From NCBI RefSeq assembly GCF_000421145.1, contig NZ_ATWH01000001.1:124001-188000 (forward strand): a stretch of DNA of 64,000 nt, given 5' to 3'. The notes beneath the pieces are model-generated. The model saw only the letters and a program-made list of their open reading frames with translations. It was not told the DNA's origin and ran no database searches. Positions within the stretch are counted from its first letter, which is position 1; each line of letters begins with the position of its first letter. Shown here piece by piece: positions 27,788 to 36,683 of the stretch. This DNA is from Glaciibacter superstes DSM 21135 (GTDB lineage: Bacteria > Actinomycetota > Actinomycetes > Actinomycetales > Microbacteriaceae). The position numbers and the translations under genes are program-made.

Positions 27788-28018
27788 ACCGAACGAACTC
27801 GTTCCGCAAACGTCCTATCCTGAGATCCGGCTGCTGGGTGCCAGCCCGACGCGCCGACCAACCATTCACCCAGATCAGAACCAACGACGGGGACGCACAG
27901 ATAGACCTCGACCGCTGCGCCCGAGGAACCGTCCGGCACGGTGTCCGTCGGAAATGTTGTGTAAGAGGGGTTGGCGTGATCGGCGCAGCGCGGCGAATTG
28001 GCGGTTTTGGCTTGATAG

Positions 28019-28249
28019 CTACAACGACCCTGCCGCCCGGGGAGGATTGCCGTCGGCTTGGTGGCGGTAGAGGGTGGCACGACTCCAGCCCACAAGCTCG
28101 GCAGCCGCTGCCGTGCAGGCGGCGGTGGTTGTTGTACCAATCGACGCCTCCACAGCACCCTCGGGAACATTCCCCCCGACGAATACGAACAGAACTACTA
28201 CGCTGAAACCAACGGCCTGGCCGGAATTTCGCGAGCAAAACACAAATGA
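28019..28249. mobile_element. Mosaic of two inverted IS3-type transposase fragments
   Basis: On the plus strand a frame ending at 28249 reads NRRLHSTLGNIPPDEYEQNY, the C-terminal motif of IS3-family integrase-core transposases. On the minus strand the adjoining bases read GVDWYNNHRRLHG and then ELVGWSRATLYRHQADGNPP, a comparable core fragment followed by a helix-turn-helix piece. The two fragments meet at the shared RRLH motif in opposite orientations. Neither is functional. The rest of 27788-28331 holds no intact gene. Confidence 0.6.
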
Positions 28250-28331
28250 GGCACGCACCCCATTTCGCGAGCACATTAGATGAGTCTCGTCGGCGTTTGG
28301 TTCGACCCGCGTCGATAAGGGAGAATCGAGT

Positions 28332-29075
28332 GTGGCAACAGACGCCTCCTCGACGGTGATCCGAGCGTTTCAGGTGCTCGACCTCTTCCGCTCGCACCGT
28401 CACCTCGGTGCGAGCCAGTGCGCATCGCTGCTCGGGATGACCCGCGCGAGCGCGCATCGCATGCTCGTGAGCCTCACTGAGGCCGGCGCGATCGAGCGGA
28501 TCGACAGTGGCCGGTACCGTCTTTCGATCTGGATGTTCGAGGTCGGATCCCAGGTGCCGTTGCTGCGCGGGTTGACCGATCTCGCCCAACTCCCCATGGA
28601 GCGCCTAAACATCCTGACCAAGCGGAACGTCCATCTCGCGGTGCGCGAGGGTTTCGAGCTGATCTACCTGCTTAAGGTCGGCCAGGCCACGGGCCGTGCC
28701 CGCACGCGCCCAGGCACGAGGAACCCGCTGCACGCTACCGGCCTGGGCAAGATCCTGCTCGCCTGGGCGCCGGAACCGTTCGTCGACGATCTCATCGGCC
28801 ACGGGCTGCGCACGTACACCAAGTACACCATCACGTCCCCCGCCAGACTGCTCGCCGAGCTCGCGGAGGTTAGGGCGACGGGATTCTCCTACGACCGCGA
28901 GGAGCGGCAGGTCGGCGTGTCCTGCGTGGCGACGAGCATCCGCGACAGCTCGGGCAGGGTGATCGCCTCGATCTCGATCCCCTTCAACTCCGAGGACTAC
29001 GCCGCTCAGCATCCGGAGAGGGCGCGGCAGTCGTTGCGCGAGACCGCGCAGGCGATCGAGGCGCGGGTCCGCTGA
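28332..29075 (+). CDS. IclR-family transcriptional regulator
   Basis: The 247-residue protein starts at GTG 28332 with GGGAG upstream. It has an N-terminal winged helix (ASQCASLLGMTRASAHRML) and the IclR effector domain (HATGLGKILLAW, DREERQVGVSCVA). IclR proteins often sense aromatic or organic-acid intermediates. It is convergent with the carboxylate catabolic operon that ends at 29082, so it is its likely regulator. The inverted repeat at 40484-40500 is a candidate operator. Activator or repressor action cannot be told. Confidence 0.9.
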   Translation: MATDASSTVIRAFQVLDLFRSHRHLGASQCASLLGMTRASAHRMLVSLTEAGAIERIDSGRYRLSIWMFEVGSQVPLLRGLTDLAQLPMERLNILTKRNVHLAVREGFELIYLLKVGQATGRARTRPGTRNPLHATGLGKILLAWAPEPFVDDLIGHGLRTYTKYTITSPARLLAELAEVRATGFSYDREERQVGVSCVATSIRDSSGRVIASISIPFNSEDYAAQHPERARQSLRETAQAIEARVR

Positions 29076-29081
29076 CCCGGG

Positions 29082-30296
29082 TCAGCGCCCGCGGGTACGC
29101 CGCAGTCGTGCAACGGCCGCGGCGGCGAGCAGGCCCCCGCTCAACCAAAGCGCGCCGCCCGCACCCAGCGGCGCGACGACTAGTCCGGCGCCGAGGGGAA
29201 TGAGAAGCTGGCCAAAGCGATTCCCGAGCTGCCGGAGGGCGAGCGCCGATGAGCGCGCGCCTGCCGAAACCGACTGCGAGATGAGCGTCATCGTGATCGG
29301 CTGCCCGAGCCCGAGGAAGAACCCGCCGATGGTGAGGACCACGAGCGCTATCCAGATCCAGTCCACGACAAAGGGGAGCACGATGAAGCTGGCAGCCGCG
29401 ACGACCAGGCTCGACCCCACGAGGACGCCCCTGCCAAGCCGGTCCACCAACGTGCCGGTGAATGCGCGCGAGAGAATCGACGCCATCGCCCGAACGCCGA
29501 GCATCAACCCGATCATCGAAGGTGCGATTCGGTGCTCGGCACCTAGCAGGGGTAGAAAAGCTATGAGTACTTCGGTCGTGGCGAGCAGGGCGATGCTGGC
29601 GAGCATGTTCACGCCAATACCCGGTCGGCGGAGGATCGCCCACGCCGACTCGTCCACGGTCGCCGTCTTGGACTCTGCGGGGACCGGTGCCGCTCGGAGC
29701 GCGCGGGAGAATCCCCTCCGTACCAAGAGCAGAGGCACCACTGCGAGCAGGGCGACTACGCCTGCGATCTGGAACGCTTGGAGGATGCCCGCCGAGTTGA
29801 TCACGACATCATGGCCAAGCACCAGGCCCGCGAGGACCGGCCCGATTAACTGGCCCACCGAGAATGCGGCGGTGAACCACCCGAAGCCCTTGTCGATATC
29901 TCTGCCTCGCGCGTAGCGGGCAACCGAGGACTGCCCGGCGATCGTGAAGGCCATCTGGCCGATGCCGAGCACCGCGCTGCCGAGCCCGATGAGCACGAGA
30001 GTGTTGGCGAGCGGTAGGACCGCGCATCCCACGGCGATTGCCACGACCCCGACAAGGAGCAACGGGCTGAGGAACTTGGCCCGCGCCGCGATCCGTCCTA
30101 TCGTCAGGGTCAGGATGACCGGTGTCACCGCGAACGCCGCAGAGATCACGCCGACCACGAACGCGTCCGCGTCCTGGGCGAGCGCTTCGTAGGTGATGAC
30201 CGGCCGAGCCAGGTTGATGGCCGTCTGGCTCAGCGCCGCGGACACGACGAGCGGCCAGAGCCAGCCGGCCGTCGTGCCCTCAGGCGGAGTTCTCAT
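29082..30296 (-). CDS. MFS transporter
   Basis: From ATG 30296 the protein has 404 residues with about twelve hydrophobic helices and a basic loop after helix 6 (LLVRRGFSRALR). It belongs to the major facilitator superfamily. Its start shares one base with the preceding stop (TGATG), so it is coupled to the ComA-like gene. It may export a product or import a second substrate of the pathway. Upstream in-frame starts overlap the previous gene and are not needed. Confidence 0.88.
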   Translation of the reverse strand: MRTPPEGTTAGWLWPLVVSAALSQTAINLARPVITYEALAQDADAFVVGVISAAFAVTPVILTLTIGRIAARAKFLSPLLLVGVVAIAVGCAVLPLANTLVLIGLGSAVLGIGQMAFTIAGQSSVARYARGRDIDKGFGWFTAAFSVGQLIGPVLAGLVLGHDVVINSAGILQAFQIAGVVALLAVVPLLLVRRGFSRALRAAPVPAESKTATVDESAWAILRRPGIGVNMLASIALLATTEVLIAFLPLLGAEHRIAPSMIGLMLGVRAMASILSRAFTGTLVDRLGRGVLVGSSLVVAAASFIVLPFVVDWIWIALVVLTIGGFFLGLGQPITMTLISQSVSAGARSSALALRQLGNRFGQLLIPLGAGLVVAPLGAGGALWLSGGLLAAAAVARLRRTRGR

Positions 30297-31129
30297 CAGC
30301 CCTTGTAGCTGACGACCCTTCCCCACGTGGACTTGGTCCCCCAGATCCCCGCTCGCAGGCACTCGAGCTGATAGATCTGGCTGTGGTCGATGAAGAGGTT
30401 CACCTCCGGGCCGTAGTTCTTCACGTACCACTCGAAGACGGCGGGGTCCGCTCCCTCGAACATGACCTTCTCGAGCCCGAACTCGTTGATGAAGGCGGCA
30501 GGCACGTCGGTTCGCCAGGTATTGACCTGCTCCGTTACTCCCTCCGACTCCATCATGATTAGGTCGGCTCCGGCGTCCAGTGCCCGACGTGCGCGCGCGA
30601 TTGCCCAGCCGGGGTCGCCCTGGCCCTCCGATGCGAGCTCTTCGATCGACGTGGTCCCGCCGGCGCCGAACTGGATGCCGATCTCCGCCTTCACCTTGAG
30701 CCCAGCTTTCGCTCCGCGCTCGATGAGGCGCAGATAGTCGTCGGATGTGATGGCCAGCATTCCGACGGAGATCTCGACGATGTCGAACTCGTAGTTCTTG
30801 ATCGCCTCGAAGTACTTGTCCACCGCTTCAGGGCCGCGCGTGAGCACGAACTCAATGAGACCGCCGGTGGATACTTCGACCTGGCGTTCGTGGCATCCGT
30901 CGATAAACTTCCGGAGGGTGGTCTCCGACATGAGCGGCATGGAGGCGCCAGGGAATTTGAAGATGTCGACGTGAGGCCCGACCGAGTCGAGCAGGTCGAG
31001 CAGGTGATCGGGGCCGAATGAGGTGTAGTAAGGGCCGCGGATCTCGGTCAGGCCGACCGTGCGGGGCTTGCCCGGACGCTCGTTGAGCCGGAGGAACGGG
31101 AAGGCCCGCTGTGGTGCGTCGGTGGTCAT
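30296..31129 (-). CDS. Phosphosulfolactate synthase (ComA)-like protein
   Basis: The 277-residue protein fits the ComA/HSA32 TIM-barrel family: RGPYYTSFGPDHLLDLLDS, HVDIFKFPGAS, and EFDIVEISVGM. True ComA joins sulfite to phosphoenolpyruvate in coenzyme M synthesis. That pathway is not expected in this host, and nothing else of it is nearby. The gene sits between an aldo/keto reductase and an MFS carrier in a carboxylate catabolic operon. A lyase or aldol-type step, possibly releasing sulfite or pyruvate-like products, is a reasonable but untested guess. It is near the usual family length of about 250-290. Confidence 0.75.
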   Translation of the reverse strand: MTTDAPQRAFPFLRLNERPGKPRTVGLTEIRGPYYTSFGPDHLLDLLDSVGPHVDIFKFPGASMPLMSETTLRKFIDGCHERQVEVSTGGLIEFVLTRGPEAVDKYFEAIKNYEFDIVEISVGMLAITSDDYLRLIERGAKAGLKVKAEIGIQFGAGGTTSIEELASEGQGDPGWAIARARRALDAGADLIMMESEGVTEQVNTWRTDVPAAFINEFGLEKVMFEGADPAVFEWYVKNYGPEVNLFIDHSQIYQLECLRAGIWGTKSTWGRVVSYKG

Positions 31130-31161
31130 GATGCTCCTTATTTTTGTGTCGAGATGGTGAT

Positions 31162-32178
31162 TCAGCTGGACTCGAACTCGAGATCCGGGGTGAAATGCCG
31201 GTGTTTAAGGGTCGCTTCGTCAACCTCCCTCCAGACCTCGTCCGGCAGCTCCAGGTCGAGCGAGTCCGTGACGAGGGTGAACTGGTCGAGCCGGCTCACC
31301 CCGACAATCGGGGCGGTGACGCCCGGCTGGCGCATCGCCCAGGCTGATGCGAGCGCGCCCAGGGACGTGCCGGCCCGATCGGCGATCGCCTGCAGCTGAT
31401 CGACGGTGTCGAAATTCGAATCGCTCCAGTACCGCTGCTTGTACCGCTGCCCCGCGGCACTATCGTCGAAGCGGCCAGCGTCGGGCGTCTGGTCGCGCTT
31501 GTACTTGCCGGTGAGAACGCCGCCCGCGAGCAGGTTGAAGGCCAGGACCGATACTCCCTGCTGCGCGCACAGCGGAAGAGTCTCCATCTCAGCCCCGCGC
31601 ATCAGGGCGTTATAGCGTACTTGTGCAGTCTGTACGCGCGGCAGTCGATCGGCGTCGCTGCATCCAAGCGTCTGCGCGATCTGGTGCGCCATGAAGTTGC
31701 AGCACCCGATGTAGCGCACCTTGCCCTGCTGGATGAGCGTGTCTATGGCCGCGAGCGTCTCATCGAGCGGCGTGCTGGTGTCGAACCTGTGCAACTGCAG
31801 CAGATCAATGTGGTCGGTCCCGAGCCGCTCCAGCGACCCCTCGACCGCCGACAGCACGTGCTTGCGCGAAAGCCCGATCTCCCACGGATTTGGTCCGGTC
31901 CGGTTGTAGACCTTGGTGGCCAGGAATATGCGCTCCCGCCGTCCGACCATCCATCGACCGATTAGGGACTCCGTGACCCCGACGGTGTCCGCGCCGGACC
32001 CCAACGGGTAGCTGGTGGAGGTGTCGAGCCATCCCAGCCCCCGATCGAGCGCGAAGTCGAGGATCTGGCGCGCTGCACCCTCATCGGTCTGGAGACCGAA
32101 TGTCGCGGTACCGATCGCCAAGCGCGGCAGGCGGACACCGGTACGGCCAAGGAGTACGGTGTCGGTGCTCGCGCTCAT
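31162..32178 (-). CDS. Aldo/keto reductase
   Basis: The 338-residue protein shows the family pattern: GWLDTSTSYPLG, the Lys motif FLATKVYN, QLHRFDTS and GCCNFMAHQ. It resembles the L-fucose/D-threo-aldose dehydrogenase branch. It should interconvert an aldehyde or ketone with an alcohol using NAD(P)H. Its ATG overlaps the TcuA-like stop (32175-32178), so both are made together. The ComA-like gene starts 32 bp downstream. Confidence 0.88.
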   Translation of the reverse strand: MSASTDTVLLGRTGVRLPRLAIGTATFGLQTDEGAARQILDFALDRGLGWLDTSTSYPLGSGADTVGVTESLIGRWMVGRRERIFLATKVYNRTGPNPWEIGLSRKHVLSAVEGSLERLGTDHIDLLQLHRFDTSTPLDETLAAIDTLIQQGKVRYIGCCNFMAHQIAQTLGCSDADRLPRVQTAQVRYNALMRGAEMETLPLCAQQGVSVLAFNLLAGGVLTGKYKRDQTPDAGRFDDSAAGQRYKQRYWSDSNFDTVDQLQAIADRAGTSLGALASAWAMRQPGVTAPIVGVSRLDQFTLVTDSLDLELPDEVWREVDEATLKHRHFTPDLEFESS

Positions 32179-33665
32179 CCCCGCGAGCCTGCGTCCGCCG
32201 CCGCCGCCTTCCCCGCGCGGAAGCCGAACACGGCACCCGACATCAGGCCGGCGCCACCGGGATAGTTGTCGTAGAACAAGCCACCGACTACCTCACCGGC
32301 AGCGTGCAGGCCAGGGATAACGCGGTCGCCTTGGTCGAGCACACGGGTGTCCTCGTCGATGCGAACGCCGCCGTACGTGAAGGTGATCGCGCAGCCGACC
32401 GGATAGGCGATGAACGGCCCGGTCTCGATGCGGCGAGCCCAGTTGCTCTTCGGCGGCACGATCCCCGACGTCGAAAGTCCGTCGAGCACGGTCGGGTCGA
32501 AGGTTCCGTCGCCGACCGCCGCATTGAACTCTTCGACAGTCTCCTCGAGCGACCCGGCGGGCAGGCCGAGTTCGGCTCCCAGACCAGCAATCGTGTCCGC
32601 TTCGATGCGGATGGCACCGTCGTGCCCGTAGTCGGTGCGGAGGAAGTCGGAACCGCCCTGGTCGAAGATCTGGTAGGCCAGGCCACCCGCCTTGTTGAGG
32701 ATCGCGGCCCCCATCTGCGCGTACGTGTAGTTGCGGAAGTCGGAGCCCTCGTCGAAGAACCGCCGACCCTGGGAGTCGACCGTGATGCCGAACGGGTAGG
32801 AGTGTCGCTGGAGCTTGTTGGTGAGCACCCGATTGCCGAACGGTCCCGCATTGATGTCCCAGGCGACCGCGTGCGCGCCCGACCAGTTCCCGTATGGCTG
32901 CGCCCCGATCTCGAGCGTCTTCATGAGCGCCTCCCCGGTGTTGTACCGGCTGCCCCGCACCTTAGCGGTGTCCCATCCGGGGCCCAGGTGCACGGCGCGC
33001 AGCCTGGTGTCAGCCTCAAAACCGCCGGCCGCGAGGACGACGCTCCGGGCGCCGATCCGGCGGACGCCCTCCGGCGTGCGGCAGGTCACGCCGATGACGG
33101 AGCCGTCATCGTCTCGCACGTAGTCGACCATCTGGTGCTCGGTACGGATCATGATGCCGGCGCCCTCCGCGTTCTGGCGATGCTGCTCGATCAAGCCGAT
33201 CCCGCCGCCCTCGACCGCGATGGTGCCGCCGCCCCAGAACTTCTTGCGCCCGTTCACCTCGAACACCTGGTTGTCGGACTGCAGGATGAACTTGATGCCG
33301 TGGCCGGCCAGCCAGCGCAACGTCGTGAAGGAGTTCTCGACGAGGATCCGCATCAGCGTGCGATCGGTGCGGCCCTTCGTTAGGCGCTCCATGTCAGCCG
33401 AGAAGTGCTCGACGGTGTATGGGTCGAGGTCGTATTGGGCGGTCGTAGTTTCATCGAAGTCGTGCAGCAGCGGCACGAGGTCGTCGAGGTTGTTGTAAGT
33501 GGTGCGAAACGACCCCAGAGTGAAATAGGAGTTGCCGCCCAGTTCATCCGGACCGGTCTTTTCGAGCATGCAGACACTGACACCCTCCTCTCGCGCAGCG
33601 TGGGCGGCCGAGAACGCAGCGTTCCCGGCGCCGATGATCACGACATCGAATTCGTCGTCGAACAT
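32175..33665 (-). CDS. tcuA: FAD-dependent tricarballylate dehydrogenase-like protein (TcuA type)
   Basis: The 496-residue flavoprotein begins with an FAD-binding motif (VVIIGAGNAAFSAAHAA). It ends in HAAGEVVGGLFYDNYPGGAG, which is characteristic of TcuA within the fumarate reductase/succinate dehydrogenase flavoprotein superfamily. TcuA oxidises tricarballylate to aconitate. I chose ATG 33665 because AGAGGAG precedes it; a start at 33701 overlaps the upstream stop but lacks a ribosome site. No TcuB or TcuC partner is present. An ABC importer replaces the usual TcuC carrier, so the substrate may be a related polycarboxylate. Confidence 0.82.
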   Translation of the reverse strand: MFDDEFDVVIIGAGNAAFSAAHAAREEGVSVCMLEKTGPDELGGNSYFTLGSFRTTYNNLDDLVPLLHDFDETTTAQYDLDPYTVEHFSADMERLTKGRTDRTLMRILVENSFTTLRWLAGHGIKFILQSDNQVFEVNGRKKFWGGGTIAVEGGGIGLIEQHRQNAEGAGIMIRTEHQMVDYVRDDDGSVIGVTCRTPEGVRRIGARSVVLAAGGFEADTRLRAVHLGPGWDTAKVRGSRYNTGEALMKTLEIGAQPYGNWSGAHAVAWDINAGPFGNRVLTNKLQRHSYPFGITVDSQGRRFFDEGSDFRNYTYAQMGAAILNKAGGLAYQIFDQGGSDFLRTDYGHDGAIRIEADTIAGLGAELGLPAGSLEETVEEFNAAVGDGTFDPTVLDGLSTSGIVPPKSNWARRIETGPFIAYPVGCAITFTYGGVRIDEDTRVLDQGDRVIPGLHAAGEVVGGLFYDNYPGGAGLMSGAVFGFRAGKAAAADAGSRG

Positions 33666-33697
33666 GAATCTCCTCTGTTGTGGCTTGAATGTGGTGG

Positions 33698-34858
33698 TCA
33701 TGATGCGAGCAGTCGCACGTCGTCCGGCGAGATGTTGACGAAGACCTGCGCGCCGACTTCGAGCTGCGCGATGTCGTTCTCCCAGATGCGGAAACGATGG
33801 TCGCCGCACTGCACCTCGTACTCGGTGTGCGGCCCGAGGAACAGGGCGGCCTCGATGACCCCGGGAAGCGAGTTCTGCTTTCCTTGCAGCATCGAGACGG
33901 ATGCGCGCTCCGGACGGAACAGCGCGGTCACCGCGTCTCCCGCCGCGAGCAGGTCGGAGCCTACTCTCCCGGCCACGCTGCCGACCGCCGTGTCGAGCAC
34001 GCCGTCGTCGGCGTTGACCGAGGTGATCCGGCCGGGCAGCTCGTTGGAGACGCCGACGAAGTTCGCGACGTACCGTGACGTCGCCTCGTGGTATACCTCG
34101 CGCGGGCTTCCCACCTGCGCGAACTCACCGGTGCGCATGACTGCGATGCGGTGGGCAAGGCCCATCGCCTCCTGCTGGTCGTGAGTCACGTAGATGGCCG
34201 AGAATCCCAGGTCGCGCTGCATGTGCACGAGCTCGGAGCGCAGTTGCTCGCGCACATGCGCATCCACATTGGAGAGCGGCTCGTCGAACAGCACCAGATT
34301 GGTGCCGGAGACGAGCGCCCGGGCCAACGCAACGCGCTGCTGCTGACCGCCGCTCATCTGGTCCGGATACTGTCCTGACAACTCCCGGATATGCACGAGA
34401 TCGAGCGCGTTCGCCACGCGCTCGGCGATCTCGGACTGCGACAGCTTCTCCGAGCGGCTGCGCAGCGGGTACCCGACGTTCTGCGCCACCGTCATGTGCG
34501 GCCAGAGGGCGTAGGACTGGAAGATCATGTTGATCTGTCGCCGTTCCGGCGGCACCGAGATCCCCTCCTCGCGCGAGAACACCGTGCGGCCGTCGATCTC
34601 GACGGTGCCTTCATCGGGCACCTCGAGGCCGGCGACCATCCGCAGCAGTGTCGTCTTTCCGCAGCCGCTCGGGCCGAGCAGCACCATGAACTCGCCCTGC
34701 TGCAGCTCGAACGACACGTCGTTGACTGCGGCTGCCTCGGTGCCGTCGACGCGACGGAAGTATTTCTTCAGGCCACTGGCGCGGACCACCGGCCCTGGGG
34801 CCCCGGATCCGTCCTTCTGCTGCTTCGCCACACTCTTCTCCATCGTCATCGACTTCAT
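33698..34858 (-). CDS. ABC transporter ATPase, spermidine/iron(III) importer type
   Basis: From ATG 34858 the protein has 386 residues. Walker A is GPSGCGKTT (62-70), the signature is MSGGQQQR (168-175), and Walker B ends in LFDEP (190-194). A C-terminal TOBE-like domain begins about residue 290. It powers the permease encoded just upstream, whose stop overlaps this start (34855-34858). An apparent extension of the frame upstream only mirrors the permease gene. Confidence 0.93.
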   Translation of the reverse strand: MKSMTMEKSVAKQQKDGSGAPGPVVRASGLKKYFRRVDGTEAAAVNDVSFELQQGEFMVLLGPSGCGKTTLLRMVAGLEVPDEGTVEIDGRTVFSREEGISVPPERRQINMIFQSYALWPHMTVAQNVGYPLRSRSEKLSQSEIAERVANALDLVHIRELSGQYPDQMSGGQQQRVALARALVSGTNLVLFDEPLSNVDAHVREQLRSELVHMQRDLGFSAIYVTHDQQEAMGLAHRIAVMRTGEFAQVGSPREVYHEATSRYVANFVGVSNELPGRITSVNADDGVLDTAVGSVAGRVGSDLLAAGDAVTALFRPERASVSMLQGKQNSLPGVIEAALFLGPHTEYEVQCGDHRFRIWENDIAQLEVGAQVFVNISPDDVRLLAS

Positions 34859-36654
34859 GACGCCTCCTTTCGTGCTGCTCGTACTGCTCGTTTTTGGGGG
34901 CGCACTTTCCTGCGTTGCCAGCGGCTTTGCCACATGCCGAGCATCAGAGAGAGTCCGACCATTACCGTCGTGATCACGGTGAGAACCACAGCGAGCGACG
35001 CGAGTGCCGCGTACGATCCGTTCTCGAAGATCTGCAGGATGCGGAAACCGACCACCATGTTCGTGGTGCCCGCCAGTACGGCAGTCGCCGTGAGGTCGCC
35101 GACCATCCGGGCGAACAGGAACGCCCAGCCTGCCACCAGCCCAGAGAGCATCAGGGGGAAGTAGATCCGCATGAATGTGCGGGTGCCGCCCGCACCACTG
35201 ATCTGCGAAGCCTCGGAGAGGTCGTGGCCTATCTGGTTCGCCGCGGAATCGGCCGAGACCGATGCTTGTGGAAGGTAGATGCTGATGTAAACCATCAGCA
35301 GGATGAGCGTGGTCCCGCCCAGGTTGAAGGGCGGTCCGGCGAACGCAAGGATAAACCCTACCGCGATCACGAGGTGGGAGAAGACCGACGGCAGCTTGAT
35401 CGCCCCGTCCAGCACGCGGACGACGCGACTCCGCGACCGGAGCACGAGCAGTGCCACAAGGGCCGCCAGCACCATGCCGACCGTCGCTCCGACGGTCGCG
35501 ATCCACACGCTGTTCTGAACCGCAATCAGGGTCTGCCCATCCTGGAAGACCGACTTGACTATTGAGTCGAGACTCATACCCGCCCAGTCGATCTTGGGGG
35601 TCCAGTACCCGTTTAGCGACACCAGCAGCAGCCCGCCGACGGGCATCACGATGGCGAGCAGGCCGTAGGCGAACATAAGCGCACGGGCCGGCCACTTCCA
35701 TTTGCCGAGGCGCAGCCGCACGAACCGCTGGCCCTTGCTGCCGAGCGTCGCGTTGCGCCCGCCGCGCAGCAGGCGCGATTGCAGGTACCACAGCGTGCCG
35801 ACGAACAGGAGGACTATGAAGCTGAGCCCGACCGCGGTCGACGTCTGCGCCGGGTAGGTGAACGACAACAGCTTGACGATGCGCACCGAGAGCACGTCGA
35901 TGCCGGCACCTGAGCCGATGATGACGGGCACCGAGTACAGCGAGAACCCCTGCCAAGCCATCAACAGGACGGCCCCGCCGATGCTCGGCTTGATCGCCGG
36001 AAGCGTGACCCGGCGAATTGTCTGCCACTTGGTCGCTCCGCTGATCCAGGACTGCTCGTCGAGGCTGGAGTCGCTGTTGCTCAGGCCGGTGTTGACCAGC
36101 ATAAACACGTAGGGCACCTGGTAGAGGGTATAGACGAAGATCAAGCCGCCCCAGCTGAAGATGTCGAACGGCCCCGACTCGAGATGAATGCCGAGAAATC
36201 CCAGGCCATCGCGGATGGCCGCATTGAGCAGCCCGGCGGTCGGAGAGATGAGCAGAACCCAGCCGATGGCGCCGGCGATCGGCTGTAGCAGGAAGGGGAT
36301 CATCGGCAGGGCATCCGTGAGTCCGGCGATGCGCGCGTCGGTTCTGGCGTTGAGCCAGGCGAGCACGGTGCCGATCACCAGGGCGAGTGCTCCGCTGGCT
36401 ACCACGACGATAACCGTGTTGGCTACGAGCTCCCAGAGGTCCGGCACCGAGAACACCGCCAACAGCGGCTCGAGCGTGAACCGGCCGTCCACGAACACCA
36501 TCGCGATGACGACGCGCAGGATCGGATAAGTCGCGAGCAGCGCGAGCAGGAGCGCGGCCGTGAAAGCCACGATCTTGAAGGGCGTCAGCCGGGGGCGGGG
36601 AGCACGCCCCACCCCCGGGCGACGGTCGCTCCGTTGGGGTGCGATCGTGACCAT
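34855..36654 (-). CDS. ABC transporter permease, fused two-domain type
   Basis: The 599-residue membrane protein contains two permease halves in one chain, each with about six helices. The docking loops read SGATKWQTIRRVTLPAIKPS in the first half and SGAGGTRTFMRIYFPLM in the second. This layout is typical of iron(III)/2-aminoethylphosphonate-type importers. It lies 29 bp downstream of the binding-protein gene and overlaps the ATPase gene, so the three form one transporter. Confidence 0.93.
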   Translation of the reverse strand: MVTIAPQRSDRRPGVGRAPRPRLTPFKIVAFTAALLLALLATYPILRVVIAMVFVDGRFTLEPLLAVFSVPDLWELVANTVIVVVASGALALVIGTVLAWLNARTDARIAGLTDALPMIPFLLQPIAGAIGWVLLISPTAGLLNAAIRDGLGFLGIHLESGPFDIFSWGGLIFVYTLYQVPYVFMLVNTGLSNSDSSLDEQSWISGATKWQTIRRVTLPAIKPSIGGAVLLMAWQGFSLYSVPVIIGSGAGIDVLSVRIVKLLSFTYPAQTSTAVGLSFIVLLFVGTLWYLQSRLLRGGRNATLGSKGQRFVRLRLGKWKWPARALMFAYGLLAIVMPVGGLLLVSLNGYWTPKIDWAGMSLDSIVKSVFQDGQTLIAVQNSVWIATVGATVGMVLAALVALLVLRSRSRVVRVLDGAIKLPSVFSHLVIAVGFILAFAGPPFNLGGTTLILLMVYISIYLPQASVSADSAANQIGHDLSEASQISGAGGTRTFMRIYFPLMLSGLVAGWAFLFARMVGDLTATAVLAGTTNMVVGFRILQIFENGSYAALASLAVVLTVITTVMVGLSLMLGMWQSRWQRRKVRPQKRAVRAARKEAS

Positions 36655-36683
36655 TTAGTGCACCCTTCGTGCGCGCAGGGTGA

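Noticed and set aside
32100-33383. Plus-strand open frame of 427 codons
   Set aside because: It is antisense to the TcuA-like gene; GC-rich codon use keeps this frame open without meaning.
33698-36028. Very long frame (776 codons) continuing upstream of the ABC ATPase
   Set aside because: The added part mirrors the permease gene in another frame. The ATPase has a proper ATG at 34858 with an ATGA overlap.
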